From assembly GCF_001592745.1 (NCBI RefSeq), contig NZ_LUKD01000001.1, positions 565,384 to 629,383 of the forward strand: DNA of 64,000 bases, in the 5' to 3' direction. This document shows, piece by piece, positions 26,611 to 36,054 of this stretch (the stretch's first letter is position 1; every line of letters starts with the position of its first letter). A program made the translations under genes and the position numbers. The notes under the pieces were generated by a model. That model saw only the letters and a program-made list of their open reading frames with translations, had not been told where the DNA came from and ran no database searches. This DNA comes from Bdellovibrio bacteriovorus (GTDB lineage: Bacteria > Bdellovibrionota > Bdellovibrionia > Bdellovibrionales > Bdellovibrionaceae).

Positions 26611-27121
26611 ATTTGGTTAAAACACCCGTGCTTTTCACCATGTTTTCCAGAACCCCAGTGAATCTGTTTAAGTCTTCATTGTTGATCTGATTCCAGAACG
26701 TAGAAATCTTTGGCGCCCATTGCGGGAAGATTTCCTTCACCAAAGCTTGTCCCTTCTCTGTGATCTTGATCACGAAAGAACGTCCATCCTTTTCATGCAA
26801 CTCACGCTTCACCAATTCAGCCTTCTCAAGTCCATTGATGAGTCCTGAAATCGTGGCCTGAGTTACGCCAACGCGATTTGATAGCTCCGAAGGCATCATT
26901 CCCTCTGGTGCGTCCCCTAATAGGAACAACAACGTGAATCGACCGCTGGACAAGTTGTGCGGCGCTAGCAAACTATCTAAATAGTTTTCCATGTCATTTG
27001 CCACCTTCATGAAAAGAAGATTCGCGTAGAGCGCTTGTGAATCCACGGCGTCGTGGATTCGCGACGCCGAGACTCTTAGTTCTTCTTTAGAAGGCAGAGT
27101 TTGAATGAATAATTTAGCCAT
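26609..27121 (-). CDS. MarR-family transcriptional regulator
   Basis: 170 residues, winged helix-turn-helix DNA-binding protein. The fold is seen in SGRFTLLFLLGDAPEGMMPSELSNRVGVTQATISGLINGLEKAELVKRELHEKDGRSFVIKITEKG, where the wing DGRS and recognition helix TQATISGLI match the family. It is the last gene of the tolC-RND unit, 17 nt after the pump gene, so it may sense the pump's substrates and control this or another operon. A divergent TetR-family protein also sits at the head of the locus. Confidence 0.92.
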   Translation of the reverse strand: MAKLFIQTLPSKEELRVSASRIHDAVDSQALYANLLFMKVANDMENYLDSLLAPHNLSSGRFTLLFLLGDAPEGMMPSELSNRVGVTQATISGLINGLEKAELVKRELHEKDGRSFVIKITEKGQALVKEIFPQWAPKISTFWNQINNEDLNRFTGVLENMVKSTGVLTK

Positions 27122-27138
27122 AACATACTCCTATTCTA

Positions 27139-30100
27139 TTATCCTTCTGACAAACCTACTTCGTTGGACTCGACAGAACCTTTCGATTCAGAGCCCACTT
27201 TCACTTCAACATGACGATCTGCTTTTTCTTTCTTCATATGTGTCGTGAATCGAGAACCCAGGTTATTAGCCCAAATTCTGAAGCGATCGACATAAGTGAA
27301 CACCGCAGGTACGACGATCAAAGTCAAAATCGTTGATGAAATCATACCGCCGATAATTGCCACACCCATCGCCGTACGAGTTTTCGAAGCCTCATTCATA
27401 CCGATCGCCACAGGCAGTGTACCTGCGATCAATGCAAAGGAAGTCATCAAAATCGGACGAAGACGTGTCTTACCAGCTTCGACCAAAGCTTCCGCTCTGG
27501 ATTTACCTTGCGCCATCATTTGGTTCGTATAGTCGACAAGCAAGATACCGTTCTTACCGGCAACCCCGATCAACATGAAGAAACCAAAGATCGCAAAGAT
27601 CGTTAATGTTTCGCTCATCAAGAACAAGCCCAGGAACGCACCACACAGAGCCAGTGGCAAGGCCACCATGATCGTGATCGGCGTGATGAAGGACTCATAC
27701 AGACTTGAAAGGATCAAGTAGATGAACATGATCGCAAATCCAAGAGCCAGAACCGTTGATGTCATAAGCTCTTGCATGTTTTCCGCATCACCACCGAATG
27801 TGTAACGCACACTTGGAGGGAAAGCATTTGGACCCGTTGTCATAGATTTAACAACGTCGTTCACGGCATCACTTAAACCTACGCCCGGCGCAAGACCCGC
27901 TGTCACTTGGATATAACGACCACGGTCTTGACGTTCGATAGATGCAGGGCCCGTCGCCAAGTCGCCTGTCGCTACGTCAGAAAGCTTCACTAATTTTCCG
28001 TTCACGTTGGGAACATAAACTTGGTTGAAGGCTTGTTTAATATCACGTTGCTCTGGCAACAGACGCACACGCACTTCATATTCACGTCCCTTTTCACGGA
28101 ACTTAGCCGGTGTTAAACCTTCCACTTGAGCACGCAATTCGCCACCCATTGTTTTCGTGTTAATACCGTATAATTTTGCAGCTCCTGGTTTCACATGCAC
28201 TTGCATTTCGGGTTTACCAGGGCGGAAGTTAGAATCCACGTCTTTAAAGCGCGGATCCGCCTTCATTGTCGCGAGAACTTTCGTTGCTGAAGCTTCCAAT
28301 TCTTTGGGATCTGCAGAGATAATATTCAAAACGAATGGTTGATCACCCATACCGCCGGACGCATCGTACTGTTTCACAACCGGATTTGCATGAGTGAAAC
28401 CCGCTAATTGTTTACGAATCTTATCGCGGAATTCTTCCGTCGTTAACTCACCACGCTCTTTGCCGTCTTTCATACGCACGTAGAACTGTGATTTATTAGA
28501 CTCCCCGTACAAGCTACCCACGATTTTCGCGGTGTAGTTCACTTCAGGGTTCGCGCGAAGAATATTATCCACTTCATCCGCCACTTTATTCATACCATCT
28601 AAGCTTGTGCCCGGTTCCATTTCCAATGTGACGGCGAACTCACCCGAGTCGTCATCCGTGATAAAGGCACCAGGAACTTTAGTGACAGTATAGATACTAA
28701 GTACGAACACCATGAAGGTCGCACCGATCGTCATCAATGGATGACGTAAAGTCACACGCAATAACTTTTCGTAAACGTTTTCTAACCAGCCTTGGAAGCG
28801 GTCAAACCCACGCACCAAGCGACCCAGCGTTTTACCATAAAGTGTATTATGATCTTGCGGAGAATGACCGGCACCGTGACCTGCACCACCAAAGTAAGCC
28901 GTTAACATTGGAATGATCGTCATCGCCACGAACCAGCTGATAGCCATAGAGAACACGACAGTCATACCGAACTGTTTTAAGAACTGGCCGATAGTTCCCG
29001 ACATTGTACCTACCGGCACGAATACGGCGATAACAACCAGAGTGATGGCCATAACGGCCATTTGAATTTCCGTTGTTCCTTTTTCTGCCGCTGTCAGTGA
29101 GTCCTCGCCGAGCTCCATACGACGGTAAATATTTTCGATAACCACGATGGCGTCGTCGATCAGAAGACCTACGGCCAAAGTCAATGCCAGCATCGATACG
29201 ATGTTAATCGAGAATCCTGCCACCTTCATAATCATGAAGGCACCGATCAAGGAAATCGGAAGCGAAAGGGCTGTGATCAATGTTGAACGCGCACTGCCCA
29301 GGAAGAAGAACACGGTGATGATCGTAAGAACGATACCGATAATGATCGTTTCATTCACGTCATAGATATTATCTTTAATTTTGATTGAACCATTCGTCAC
29401 GACTTGAACTTTGGGCGCACCATCAAGCTTCGCCAATTCAGGTCCGATACGATCTAATTGTTTAATAACGTCGTCAGCCACACGCACGGTGTTTGAGCCG
29501 GATTGACGATACACTTGTAAGAACAACGCTTTTTCGCCATTCAAATAAGCGCGGGATTTTTCATCCTGCATGGTATCGACAACTTTACCTAGATCAGCGA
29601 CACGTGTTGGAACCTCGTTTCCGTAAAGATTCACAAGAGTGTCTGAAATTTCGGGCACGGACTGGAACTCTCCCAGACCACGGAACACAAGCTCTTTACC
29701 ACCTTGTTGTTCCACTTTACCACTGGGAATATTTTCGCCTGAAGCGCCGACTTGGCCAGCCACTTGGCTGACAGAAATTTCACGCGCACGCAGCTTATTG
29801 CGATCCAAGATCACGTGAATCTCACGCTCACGGCCCCCGAAGATTTCGATGGCACCGACGTTGTTCACTTGCTCAAGACGTGGCTTGATAAACTGGTCCG
29901 CGATATCGAAAAGTTGCGCATCATTCAGGTTGTTCGCCGTTAAAGACACCATCAAAATCGGGGTGTCTGACGGGTCAAACTTTTTGATCACAGAATCTTC
30001 AGCATCGTCTGGAAGTTTTGGTTTTGCGATATTTACTTTATCACGCACTTGTTGTTCAGCGTACTTCACGTCGACCGAGCTATTGAACTCGACGATAACT

Positions 30101-30369
30101 TGTGAAACACCTTCTAAACTTTTAGAAGTCAGACGTTTAATACCGGAAATGGTACTCACTTCTTCTTCGATCGGACGGCTGACCAAGGTTTCAATCTCGG
30201 AAGGTCCCGCACCAGGATAAGTTGTTTGAACGGTGACAACCGGGATACTGACGTCCGGGAATAAGTCCACGCTCATCGATTTGAAAGAGGCCCAACCCAC
30301 AACGATGATGGCAATCGTCACACAGGCTGTAAAGATGGGTCTGCTGATAGATATCTTAGGTAAGCTCAT
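27139..30369 (-). CDS. RND efflux pump, inner-membrane permease (HAE1/AcrB-like)
   Basis: A proton-driven trimeric pump, 1076 residues with the usual twelve helices and two large periplasmic loops. Helix 4 carries the paired aspartates of the proton relay in LAVGLLIDDAIVVIENIYRR. The start MSLPKISISRPIFTACVTIAIIVVGW and GFFMLIGVAGKNGILLVDYTNQM near the C-terminus are typical of the HAE1 branch. It is 2 nt downstream of the tolC gene and 17 nt upstream of marR. No membrane-fusion (AcrA/HlyD) gene is in the operon or elsewhere in the window, although AcrB-type pumps need one. The substrate is unknown. Confidence 0.95.
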   Translation of the reverse strand: MSLPKISISRPIFTACVTIAIIVVGWASFKSMSVDLFPDVSIPVVTVQTTYPGAGPSEIETLVSRPIEEEVSTISGIKRLTSKSLEGVSQVIVEFNSSVDVKYAEQQVRDKVNIAKPKLPDDAEDSVIKKFDPSDTPILMVSLTANNLNDAQLFDIADQFIKPRLEQVNNVGAIEIFGGREREIHVILDRNKLRAREISVSQVAGQVGASGENIPSGKVEQQGGKELVFRGLGEFQSVPEISDTLVNLYGNEVPTRVADLGKVVDTMQDEKSRAYLNGEKALFLQVYRQSGSNTVRVADDVIKQLDRIGPELAKLDGAPKVQVVTNGSIKIKDNIYDVNETIIIGIVLTIITVFFFLGSARSTLITALSLPISLIGAFMIMKVAGFSINIVSMLALTLAVGLLIDDAIVVIENIYRRMELGEDSLTAAEKGTTEIQMAVMAITLVVIAVFVPVGTMSGTIGQFLKQFGMTVVFSMAISWFVAMTIIPMLTAYFGGAGHGAGHSPQDHNTLYGKTLGRLVRGFDRFQGWLENVYEKLLRVTLRHPLMTIGATFMVFVLSIYTVTKVPGAFITDDDSGEFAVTLEMEPGTSLDGMNKVADEVDNILRANPEVNYTAKIVGSLYGESNKSQFYVRMKDGKERGELTTEEFRDKIRKQLAGFTHANPVVKQYDASGGMGDQPFVLNIISADPKELEASATKVLATMKADPRFKDVDSNFRPGKPEMQVHVKPGAAKLYGINTKTMGGELRAQVEGLTPAKFREKGREYEVRVRLLPEQRDIKQAFNQVYVPNVNGKLVKLSDVATGDLATGPASIERQDRGRYIQVTAGLAPGVGLSDAVNDVVKSMTTGPNAFPPSVRYTFGGDAENMQELMTSTVLALGFAIMFIYLILSSLYESFITPITIMVALPLALCGAFLGLFLMSETLTIFAIFGFFMLIGVAGKNGILLVDYTNQMMAQGKSRAEALVEAGKTRLRPILMTSFALIAGTLPVAIGMNEASKTRTAMGVAIIGGMISSTILTLIVVPAVFTYVDRFRIWANNLGSRFTTHMKKEKADRHVEVKVGSESKGSVESNEVGLSEG

Positions 30370-30371
30370 GA

Positions 30372-31817
30372 TTATTTTCCTCCTTCAACAGAGGCTTGGT
30401 AAAGTTTAACTCTAGCTTGAAGTCCAAGAATCTGAGCGGCCGCTTGCACGCGGTTCACTTCAGATTGCGAGAAGTCTTGTTCAAAAAGAAGAACTTGATA
30501 AGTCGTAGTTCTTCCCTGACGAAGACGTGTGCGCTCATTGTCCAATTTGGCTTTTTGCGCGTTGACTATATTTGTAGCCAAACGAAGGCTTTCTTTAGCT
30601 TCCGCCATTTGTTCTACTAAATTCGTCCATTCTTGTTCTTGATTGAATTGTTTTGCTTGGTAAGAAAACTCTGCCGCTTTGCTCGCTTTCAGTGCTCCGG
30701 CTTTCGCATCGTTCAAAGCGAAAACATTTAAGGGAAGATTGAAGCGCAGGCCTACGAAAGCCGTGTCTCTGCCATCTTCACCCGCTGCTTTTAAAGCGTC
30801 GTTAAGCTCTTCGTTACGACCGTTTAAAGCGTAACTTCCGTAAAGATCTAAAGTCGGTTTGTTTTTCTCTTCAGTAACTTTAGCTGAAGCTTGTGCCAAA
30901 CGAGACTGTGCTTCCGCAGCTTTCACGTCGTAGCGATCACCGGGTCTTGCATTAGGCACTTCAACAGTTCCTAAAGACGAATAGTTGATACCATCCAATG
31001 CCGGAGTTGGTTCTTCTGCCTTTCTATTTAGGAAAGTGTTGAAAGCGCGACGAGCGGCTTTTTCGCTATTTTCTGCTTGTTGCACTCCGAAGATAGTGGC
31101 TTCCACCATGGCTTTGGCTTGAAGAACGTCGGCGTTTTCGCCTAAGTTCATACGAGCTTTGCGAGAGACATAATCCAAAATACTTTGAGCTTGTTTCAAA
31201 GCGCGTTTCTGAACTTGCACAAGTTCCTGAGCTGATGCCAGTGACCAGTAAGCCGCTTCGGCTTCAACCAAAGTTCCAACAGACTCTGCCTCTGCTCCGA
31301 ATTTTTCTGCGACATTTTGTTGGCGAGTCAATTCTTCATTCGCGCGTGCCGTGCGACCGAAACCATTTCCCCAAAGAGGCATGTTTAGTTCTAGAAGCGG
31401 AGTCGCATCCCAAAAGCTGTTCGGAATTCCTGCTGGAAGATCTGCTCCGACAACTTCCGTGCGATCCATCGCATAGGAAAGTTTTGTTTCAAGACCGAAA
31501 CTGAAATCTTGAGATACTCCGAGAGAGTAATTCTGCATTTTCAGTTCATCATATGTAATGGTGGAACCGAAAGGCTCTTTACCATCGTAGCCAATTCTTG
31601 CGTTGGCAAAAAGACGCGGAGTAAAGAACAAGTCTGCTTCGCGTGTCTTTAGTTGAGAAGCTTCGGCCTGCTCAGAGCTCGCCTTGTACCCTAAACTATG
31701 TTGTTTAACTTGATCGAGATATTCATTCAGATTCATTGCGGACGCCGAATTTCCAACCAGGGTGGCTGCGAGAATCAGCGAGAAGCTAGCAATGTTTAAA
31801 ACGTCGGATCTTTTCAT
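30372..31817 (-). CDS. TolC-family outer-membrane efflux protein
   Basis: 481 residues with a signal peptide (hydrophobic stretch 9-27, SASA) and the repeated coiled-coil architecture of TolC/OEP channels: long Ala/Gln/Glu-rich helices (SLVEAEAAYWSLASAQELVQVQ-like, about 180-260 and again 390-470) alternate with barrel strands. It forms the exit duct for the RND pump encoded 2 nt downstream. It is first in the operon. An 18-bp palindrome lies 13-31 bp upstream of its start, the expected place for a repressor site. Confidence 0.92.
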   Translation of the reverse strand: MKRSDVLNIASFSLILAATLVGNSASAMNLNEYLDQVKQHSLGYKASSEQAEASQLKTREADLFFTPRLFANARIGYDGKEPFGSTITYDELKMQNYSLGVSQDFSFGLETKLSYAMDRTEVVGADLPAGIPNSFWDATPLLELNMPLWGNGFGRTARANEELTRQQNVAEKFGAEAESVGTLVEAEAAYWSLASAQELVQVQKRALKQAQSILDYVSRKARMNLGENADVLQAKAMVEATIFGVQQAENSEKAARRAFNTFLNRKAEEPTPALDGINYSSLGTVEVPNARPGDRYDVKAAEAQSRLAQASAKVTEEKNKPTLDLYGSYALNGRNEELNDALKAAGEDGRDTAFVGLRFNLPLNVFALNDAKAGALKASKAAEFSYQAKQFNQEQEWTNLVEQMAEAKESLRLATNIVNAQKAKLDNERTRLRQGRTTTYQVLLFEQDFSQSEVNRVQAAAQILGLQARVKLYQASVEGGK

Positions 31818-31830
31818 TTCATAACTCCGT

Positions 31831-31848
31831 TATGTAATCGCTTACATA
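31831..31848. promoter_or_regulatory. Palindromic operator between tolC and tetR
   Basis: TATGTAA-TCGC-TTACATA, a perfect 7-bp inverted repeat with a 4-bp centre, just upstream of tolC. Overlapping it, CATACTTA (31845-31852) pairs with TAAGTATG (31870-31877), a second 8-bp inverted repeat. Both resemble AcrR/TtgR-type sites (TACATA-type half sites). The divergent TetR-family protein is the obvious candidate to bind here; the MarR protein is the alternative. Confidence 0.65.
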
Positions 31849-31973
31849 CTTAACCTAACCGAAGACCCCTAAGTATGCAATCAATTACTTTCTTGCGTAC
31901 TGATTTAGCTTATGATACATTATATAAAGATAAGACATTTCAAGTACTTAATTGAATTGTCAGGAGATTTTCA

Positions 31974-32621
31974 ATGACGGATTCATCTCAAGTTAAGATC
32001 CAAAATGACGAAAGTCCTGCTCATGTTAAGGGCAAAAAAAGGGACCGTTCTGCTTCTGAAGAAAGATTGATTCAGGCAGGCTTAGAGATCTTTGCGAAAA
32101 ACGGATTTAATGGTGCAACGACAAAAATGATCGCAAAGAAAGCCGACGTGAATGAATCACTGATCGGTCGTTACTTCGATGGCAAAGAAGGTTTGTTGAT
32201 TGCCATTATTGAAAAGTTCTTAGAGCAAGTTATTCAAGACGAACTTCCCTACCCTCCTCAGAATACCTTGGCTGCAGAGCTAGAGAACTATGTGCGCTTT
32301 CGTGTGAACCAAGGATGTATGCACGAAGAGTTTGCGCGTATCGTGTTTTCGCAGTGTCTAGTGGATAGAAAATTTAAAAAGAAAGCACGTGAAACGATTC
32401 CACTGCTCATTGACCCTAAACTTATTGATCGCGTGCAGATGTTAGCTGATAAGGGCCGCTTGAAAGAAGGCGCCAATGTCTTAGAGATCTGTGAACATCT
32501 TGATACTTTTTTAGACGGGATTTTCTTTTTCGATCATATCCTGCATGAGGAGCCGCCTGAAGTCACCGGAGAGAAAGCCGCTCGCTTCGTAAGGACTTAC
32601 TCTCGCCTTTTTGATAAATAA
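31974..32621 (+). CDS. TetR-family transcriptional regulator
   Basis: 215 residues. The N-terminal helix-turn-helix is clear: ERLIQAGLEIFAKNGFNGATTKMIAKKADVNESLIGRYFDGKEGLL, about residues 30-75, after an unusual charged 28-residue extension with KGKKRDRS. The C-terminal helical part should bind a ligand and dimerise. Divergent from tolC across 156 nt that hold two inverted repeats, so it probably represses the efflux operon and itself. AGGAG precedes the ATG. Confidence 0.92.
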   Translation: MTDSSQVKIQNDESPAHVKGKKRDRSASEERLIQAGLEIFAKNGFNGATTKMIAKKADVNESLIGRYFDGKEGLLIAIIEKFLEQVIQDELPYPPQNTLAAELENYVRFRVNQGCMHEEFARIVFSQCLVDRKFKKKARETIPLLIDPKLIDRVQMLADKGRLKEGANVLEICEHLDTFLDGIFFFDHILHEEPPEVTGEKAARFVRTYSRLFDK

Positions 32622-32645
32622 AATATTTTATAACTGAAAAAATAA

Positions 32646-32676
32646 AAAACCCACAGTGAGAGCTGTGGGTTTTTTG
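32646..32676. terminator. Bidirectional terminator
   Basis: AAAACCCACAG stem with CTGTGGGTTTT, 6-nt loop, A-run on one side and TTTTTT on the other, between tetR and the convergent secreted-protein gene. Confidence 0.9.
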
Positions 32677-32678
32677 TT

Positions 32679-33707
32679 TTATTCGTCGAACGCCGGAAGA
32701 TCGTCGATCGTTGTTGTTGGTGGAGGTGGAATCACTCCAGGTTCTTCCGTTTTTGTCGTGCTGCCAGTACCTGAGTTTGTGCTCGTAGATCCTGTGGAGC
32801 CTGTCGAAGTGCCCGAGGATGACGAAGAACCTTTTTTCTTATCTTCCTCTTGCTTTCGTTTTTGCTCTTCCGCTTTTTTACGAGCTTCTTCTTGTTTTCT
32901 TAGCTCTTCTTGTCTGCGAGCTTGTTCTTGATTTTGAGTTTGTGACTGACGACGTTGCTCTTCAAGGCGACGTTGTTCTTCGGCTCTACGTTGAGCTTCG
33001 CGCTGTGCTTCGATGCGACGTTGCTCTGCCACTCTTTGCGCTTCTTGCTGACGTCTTTGTTCTTCGAGGCGCGCTTGCTCGGCAGCGCGACGTTGTGCTT
33101 CTCGACGTGCCTTGATTTCTGGATCGTGTTTCTCTAAGCATGCTCTTGCGACGATATCTGAGTTCTGACCGCGGCGAACTCCATCTTTGATACATGTGTT
33201 AAGTTCAAAGTTGGTTTGATTACGGCAAAGTCTTAAGACATCCGTCGTCGCGCGAAGGTTTTCAAATTCTTGTCCGCCGTTGATGTACATATCAGCTGCG
33301 CACTCAGCAAAGCGTGGGTTCACCGCCTGCGAACAGATAGAAACGAAATAGTCTTGATAGTCTTTTGAAACCTTCGCAGACAATTGAAGAGTACAGTCTT
33401 GAACTCGAGAATCCAAAACTCCTTTTGCGCAGAAAAAACCAGCAACATCTACTTTGCCGTCGCCAAATTTATAACGAGCCAACTCAACCGTACATCTTTG
33501 GAACTCGAAATCAGTACGGCCGTAAGAACAAGCTTGATCCGTCAACGACTCGAAAGTACCTAGTTGGGAATATAGATTTGCTGAACACTCTTCACGAGAA
33601 ACGTAATGAGGCGCCGGCGGTGGCACTTGTCTGTCACGTTTTCCCCAAGCCTGTGCTTGGTTTGCAAATGTTAAAGTCACTAGGACCAATGCAAGAATGT
33701 TCTTCAT
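32679..33707 (-). CDS. Secreted protein with cysteine-rich head and long charged coiled coil
   Basis: 342 residues. A signal peptide (MKNILALVLVTLTFANQAQA) leads to a head of about 170 residues with nine or more regularly spaced cysteines (EECSANL, QACSYG, FQRCTVEL, FFCAKG, VQDCTLQL, FAECAADM and others). This may be several copies of one small disulphide module. Residues about 200-295 are an uninterrupted Arg/Gln/Glu/Lys helix built on repeats such as EEQRRQ, followed by a Ser/Thr/Gly linker and an acidic end. The family is unknown; a periplasmic spacer or a surface-bound rod would fit this layout. Confidence 0.75.
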   Translation of the reverse strand: MKNILALVLVTLTFANQAQAWGKRDRQVPPPAPHYVSREECSANLYSQLGTFESLTDQACSYGRTDFEFQRCTVELARYKFGDGKVDVAGFFCAKGVLDSRVQDCTLQLSAKVSKDYQDYFVSICSQAVNPRFAECAADMYINGGQEFENLRATTDVLRLCRNQTNFELNTCIKDGVRRGQNSDIVARACLEKHDPEIKARREAQRRAAEQARLEEQRRQQEAQRVAEQRRIEAQREAQRRAEEQRRLEEQRRQSQTQNQEQARRQEELRKQEEARKKAEEQKRKQEEDKKKGSSSSSGTSTGSTGSTSTNSGTGSTTKTEEPGVIPPPPTTTIDDLPAFDE

Positions 33708-33860
33708 ATAAACCTCTTAATCCGGATCTATGTTTTGCAAGGCATAGGCCACGTCATCTCGTTTTAATACGGTTTTTAGGGCGGTGACGTGGCGAGGGTT
33801 TTTACACAGTGACAATTCAGTTTGGCTCGTGAAAACGCTGGCTTGGGATGGTTTTTTGGC

Positions 33861-33903
33861 AAAAAAAAGCCCGAGGTGGGAAGAGAGAAAACCACCTCGG
33901 GCT
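33861..33903 (-). terminator. Terminator of the sigma-54 activator gene
   Basis: A perfect 12-bp stem (AGCCCGAGGTGG with CCACCTCGGGCT), 12-nt loop, and eight Us when read on the minus strand. Confidence 0.9.
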
Positions 33904-33936
33904 AGCTAGTAATACTCGTACTTTCGTACTTAAGAT

Positions 33937-34992
33937 CTATTTCATGGGCTTCGTGTGAACTGCGAATTTTTCGAACTCGCCGTACTCATGAAGTTTGTTA
34001 TAAAGAGTCTTGATTGTAATGCCCAAGTTGTTAGCTGCTTGAGTTTTATTACCACCAAAGTGCGCTAGAGCTTTCAAGATATAGCGCTTCTCTAAATCGT
34101 GAAGAGTCATTGTTGGATCGTAATCGATCACGTCTTTTTCAGTCTCGCCGTTACGGATATTCTCTGGAATATCGTTCAACATGATCATGTGACCTTCAGA
34201 AAGGATCTGAAGTCTTTCGCACACGTTTTGAAGTTCACGGATATTTCCTGGCCAGTCATAACGAACCAAAGCTTTCATCGCTTCTTCATTCACGGAACGA
34301 CCACGGTTCAAATACGCGTGTTGAGAGTTGTTCAGGAAGTGGTTGATCAACGCCGGGATGTCTTCTTTACGACGACGAAGAGGCGGAGCACTGACCACGA
34401 TCGTGTTGATACGATAGAACAAGTCTTCACGGAAGTTACCTTTTACAACTTCTTGGTCCAATTCTCTGTTCGTTGCACAGATCAAGCGGATATCTACTTT
34501 AATAGGGTCTTTGCCACCCACGCGGTAGATTTCACCTTCTTGGATGAAGCGAAGAAGTTTAGCTTGGATCGCAGGATCCAACTCACCGATTTCATCAAGG
34601 AACAAAGTTCCGCCATTAGCCGCTTCAGCCAAACCGATCTTACGGTTGTAAGCGCCAGTGAAAGAACCTTTTTCGTGACCGAAAAGTTCAGATTCAAGAA
34701 GAGTCTCACGAAGAGCACCGCAGTTGATCGCTACGAAAGCTTTGTTTCTGCGATTAGAACGATCATGGATAGAGCGAGCGATAAGCTCTTTGCCCGTTCC
34801 AGATTCACCAAGAACCAGGATGTTCGCCGTCGAAGGAGCCACGCGGTCGATCATCTTCATCAAGCTTCCCATCACCTCAGATTGGTAGACGATGGTCTTG
34901 TTTTCCAAAACTTTGGAAGTTGTATTTGTATTCCACATCACTTGATTTGCATTCTGAGAAGAGGGCAAGATCATAGAGTTGTTGTCGTTCAT
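33937..34992 (-). CDS. Sigma-54-dependent activator without a receiver domain
   Basis: About 351 residues from ATG 34992, which has AAAGGTGG six bases upstream; an in-frame start at 35112 would add 40 residues of unlikely sequence. A short N-terminal part of about 40 residues with no sensor or receiver domain is followed by a complete AAA+ domain: Walker A GESGTGKE, intact GSFTGA sigma-54 loop (FGHEKGSFTGAYNR), Walker B GGTLFLDEIGEL and arginine finger region FREDLFYRIN. A Fis-type helix-turn-helix follows (TQAANNLGITIKTLYNKLHEY). It should be constitutively competent or controlled by a partner protein. Gene ends in a strong terminator. Confidence 0.92.
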   Translation of the reverse strand: MNDNNSMILPSSQNANQVMWNTNTTSKVLENKTIVYQSEVMGSLMKMIDRVAPSTANILVLGESGTGKELIARSIHDRSNRRNKAFVAINCGALRETLLESELFGHEKGSFTGAYNRKIGLAEAANGGTLFLDEIGELDPAIQAKLLRFIQEGEIYRVGGKDPIKVDIRLICATNRELDQEVVKGNFREDLFYRINTIVVSAPPLRRRKEDIPALINHFLNNSQHAYLNRGRSVNEEAMKALVRYDWPGNIRELQNVCERLQILSEGHMIMLNDIPENIRNGETEKDVIDYDPTMTLHDLEKRYILKALAHFGGNKTQAANNLGITIKTLYNKLHEYGEFEKFAVHTKPMK

Positions 34993-35178
34993 GGGTTCCA
35001 CCTTTCGGTAACGTACTTTATAAATCTGGGTGGGTGTCTCAGATTGAATATCTCGTTCTGATACACCGCAGCAACGCATTGAGTTATAACTTTGGTCGTG
35101 TAAGTTTTGCAAGTAAATTTTTGCATGGCGTTAAATTTTTTTTAGGGCCTATGCTTCAACCCATAGGATTTCAGCATC

Positions 35179-36054
35179 ATGGCAAAGCCGTTTAAACTGG
35201 CCGAAAACATTGATAAATATCTGAAATTCATGACTTTTGTGAAGTCGGCCTCCCCCCTCACAATCAAGCACTACAGCTTAGATCTTAAGCAGGCTTTTAA
35301 TTATGAGAATTCGTCGGCTTCTTTGAGCGAGGCTGAACTGCTGGCTACGGCTCGCAGAGCCTTCAACCAGTGGGCTCACCTTTCTTTGGCCTCCCGGAAT
35401 CGCAAAGCCGCCACTCTGAAAAGCTTCTTTTCCTGGGCTTTTGACGAGTCACTGACCGAGAGAGATTTGTCTCTGCAAATCACTTGTCCGAAGGTTCCAA
35501 AAAAACTTCCGCACTTTCTAAGCGTCGATGAAGCTCTGGCAGTTTTTAAAAGCTTTGATAGCGACAAAGAGGTTCCACTTAAAGAAAAGGTCTTATTCCT
35601 GCTTCTTTATGGTGGCGGCTTGCGCGTCAGTGAGGCTTGCAATCTAAAATGGTCCGAAGTCTTCATGGCGCAGAAAATTCTGCGTGTGACAGGTAAAGGA
35701 TCTAAAGAGCGCGTGATTGCTCTTCCCACTTTGACGGTGCAAGTGCTGCATACATGGAAGAAAGAAAGTGGCTTCAACGAATTCGTCTTTGGCGAAGAAC
35801 CGCTAAACCCCCGCACGGCCTACGACATGGTAAAATTAAGTGGTCAGCGTGCAGGGCTTTTAAAGCCATTGCATCCGCATGCTCTTCGTCACAGTTTTGC
35901 GACTCATTTATTATCTAGCGGAGCCAACTTAAGAACGTTGCAAGAGCTATTGGGCCACGAAAGTCTGCAGGCCACTGAAAAATACACTCATTTGGGGATC
36001 GATCAATTAGCGAGGACGCTAGAGAATCTGCACCCTTTGGGAAAAGGAAAGTGA
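35179..36054 (+). CDS. Tyrosine recombinase XerC/XerD-like
   Basis: 291 residues, typical for chromosome-dimer-resolving Xer proteins. The core-binding domain spans 1 to about 105 and the catalytic domain carries all the active-site residues: Arg149 (GGGLRVSEAC), Lys173 (TGKGSKER), His234 and Arg237 (HPHALRHSFATHLL), His260 (LLGHESLQ) and nucleophile Tyr269 (EKYTHL). It acts with a partner Xer at dif. There is no integron, phage or att site around it, so a housekeeping role is more likely than mobility. XerC and XerD cannot be told apart by eye. Confidence 0.9.
   Translation: MAKPFKLAENIDKYLKFMTFVKSASPLTIKHYSLDLKQAFNYENSSASLSEAELLATARRAFNQWAHLSLASRNRKAATLKSFFSWAFDESLTERDLSLQITCPKVPKKLPHFLSVDEALAVFKSFDSDKEVPLKEKVLFLLLYGGGLRVSEACNLKWSEVFMAQKILRVTGKGSKERVIALPTLTVQVLHTWKKESGFNEFVFGEEPLNPRTAYDMVKLSGQRAGLLKPLHPHALRHSFATHLLSSGANLRTLQELLGHESLQATEKYTHLGIDQLARTLENLHPLGKGK

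Noticed and set aside
34099..35061. 320-codon plus-strand frame
   Set aside because: Antisense of the sigma-54 activator, whose AAA+ motifs are complete; long antisense frames arise from its codon bias.
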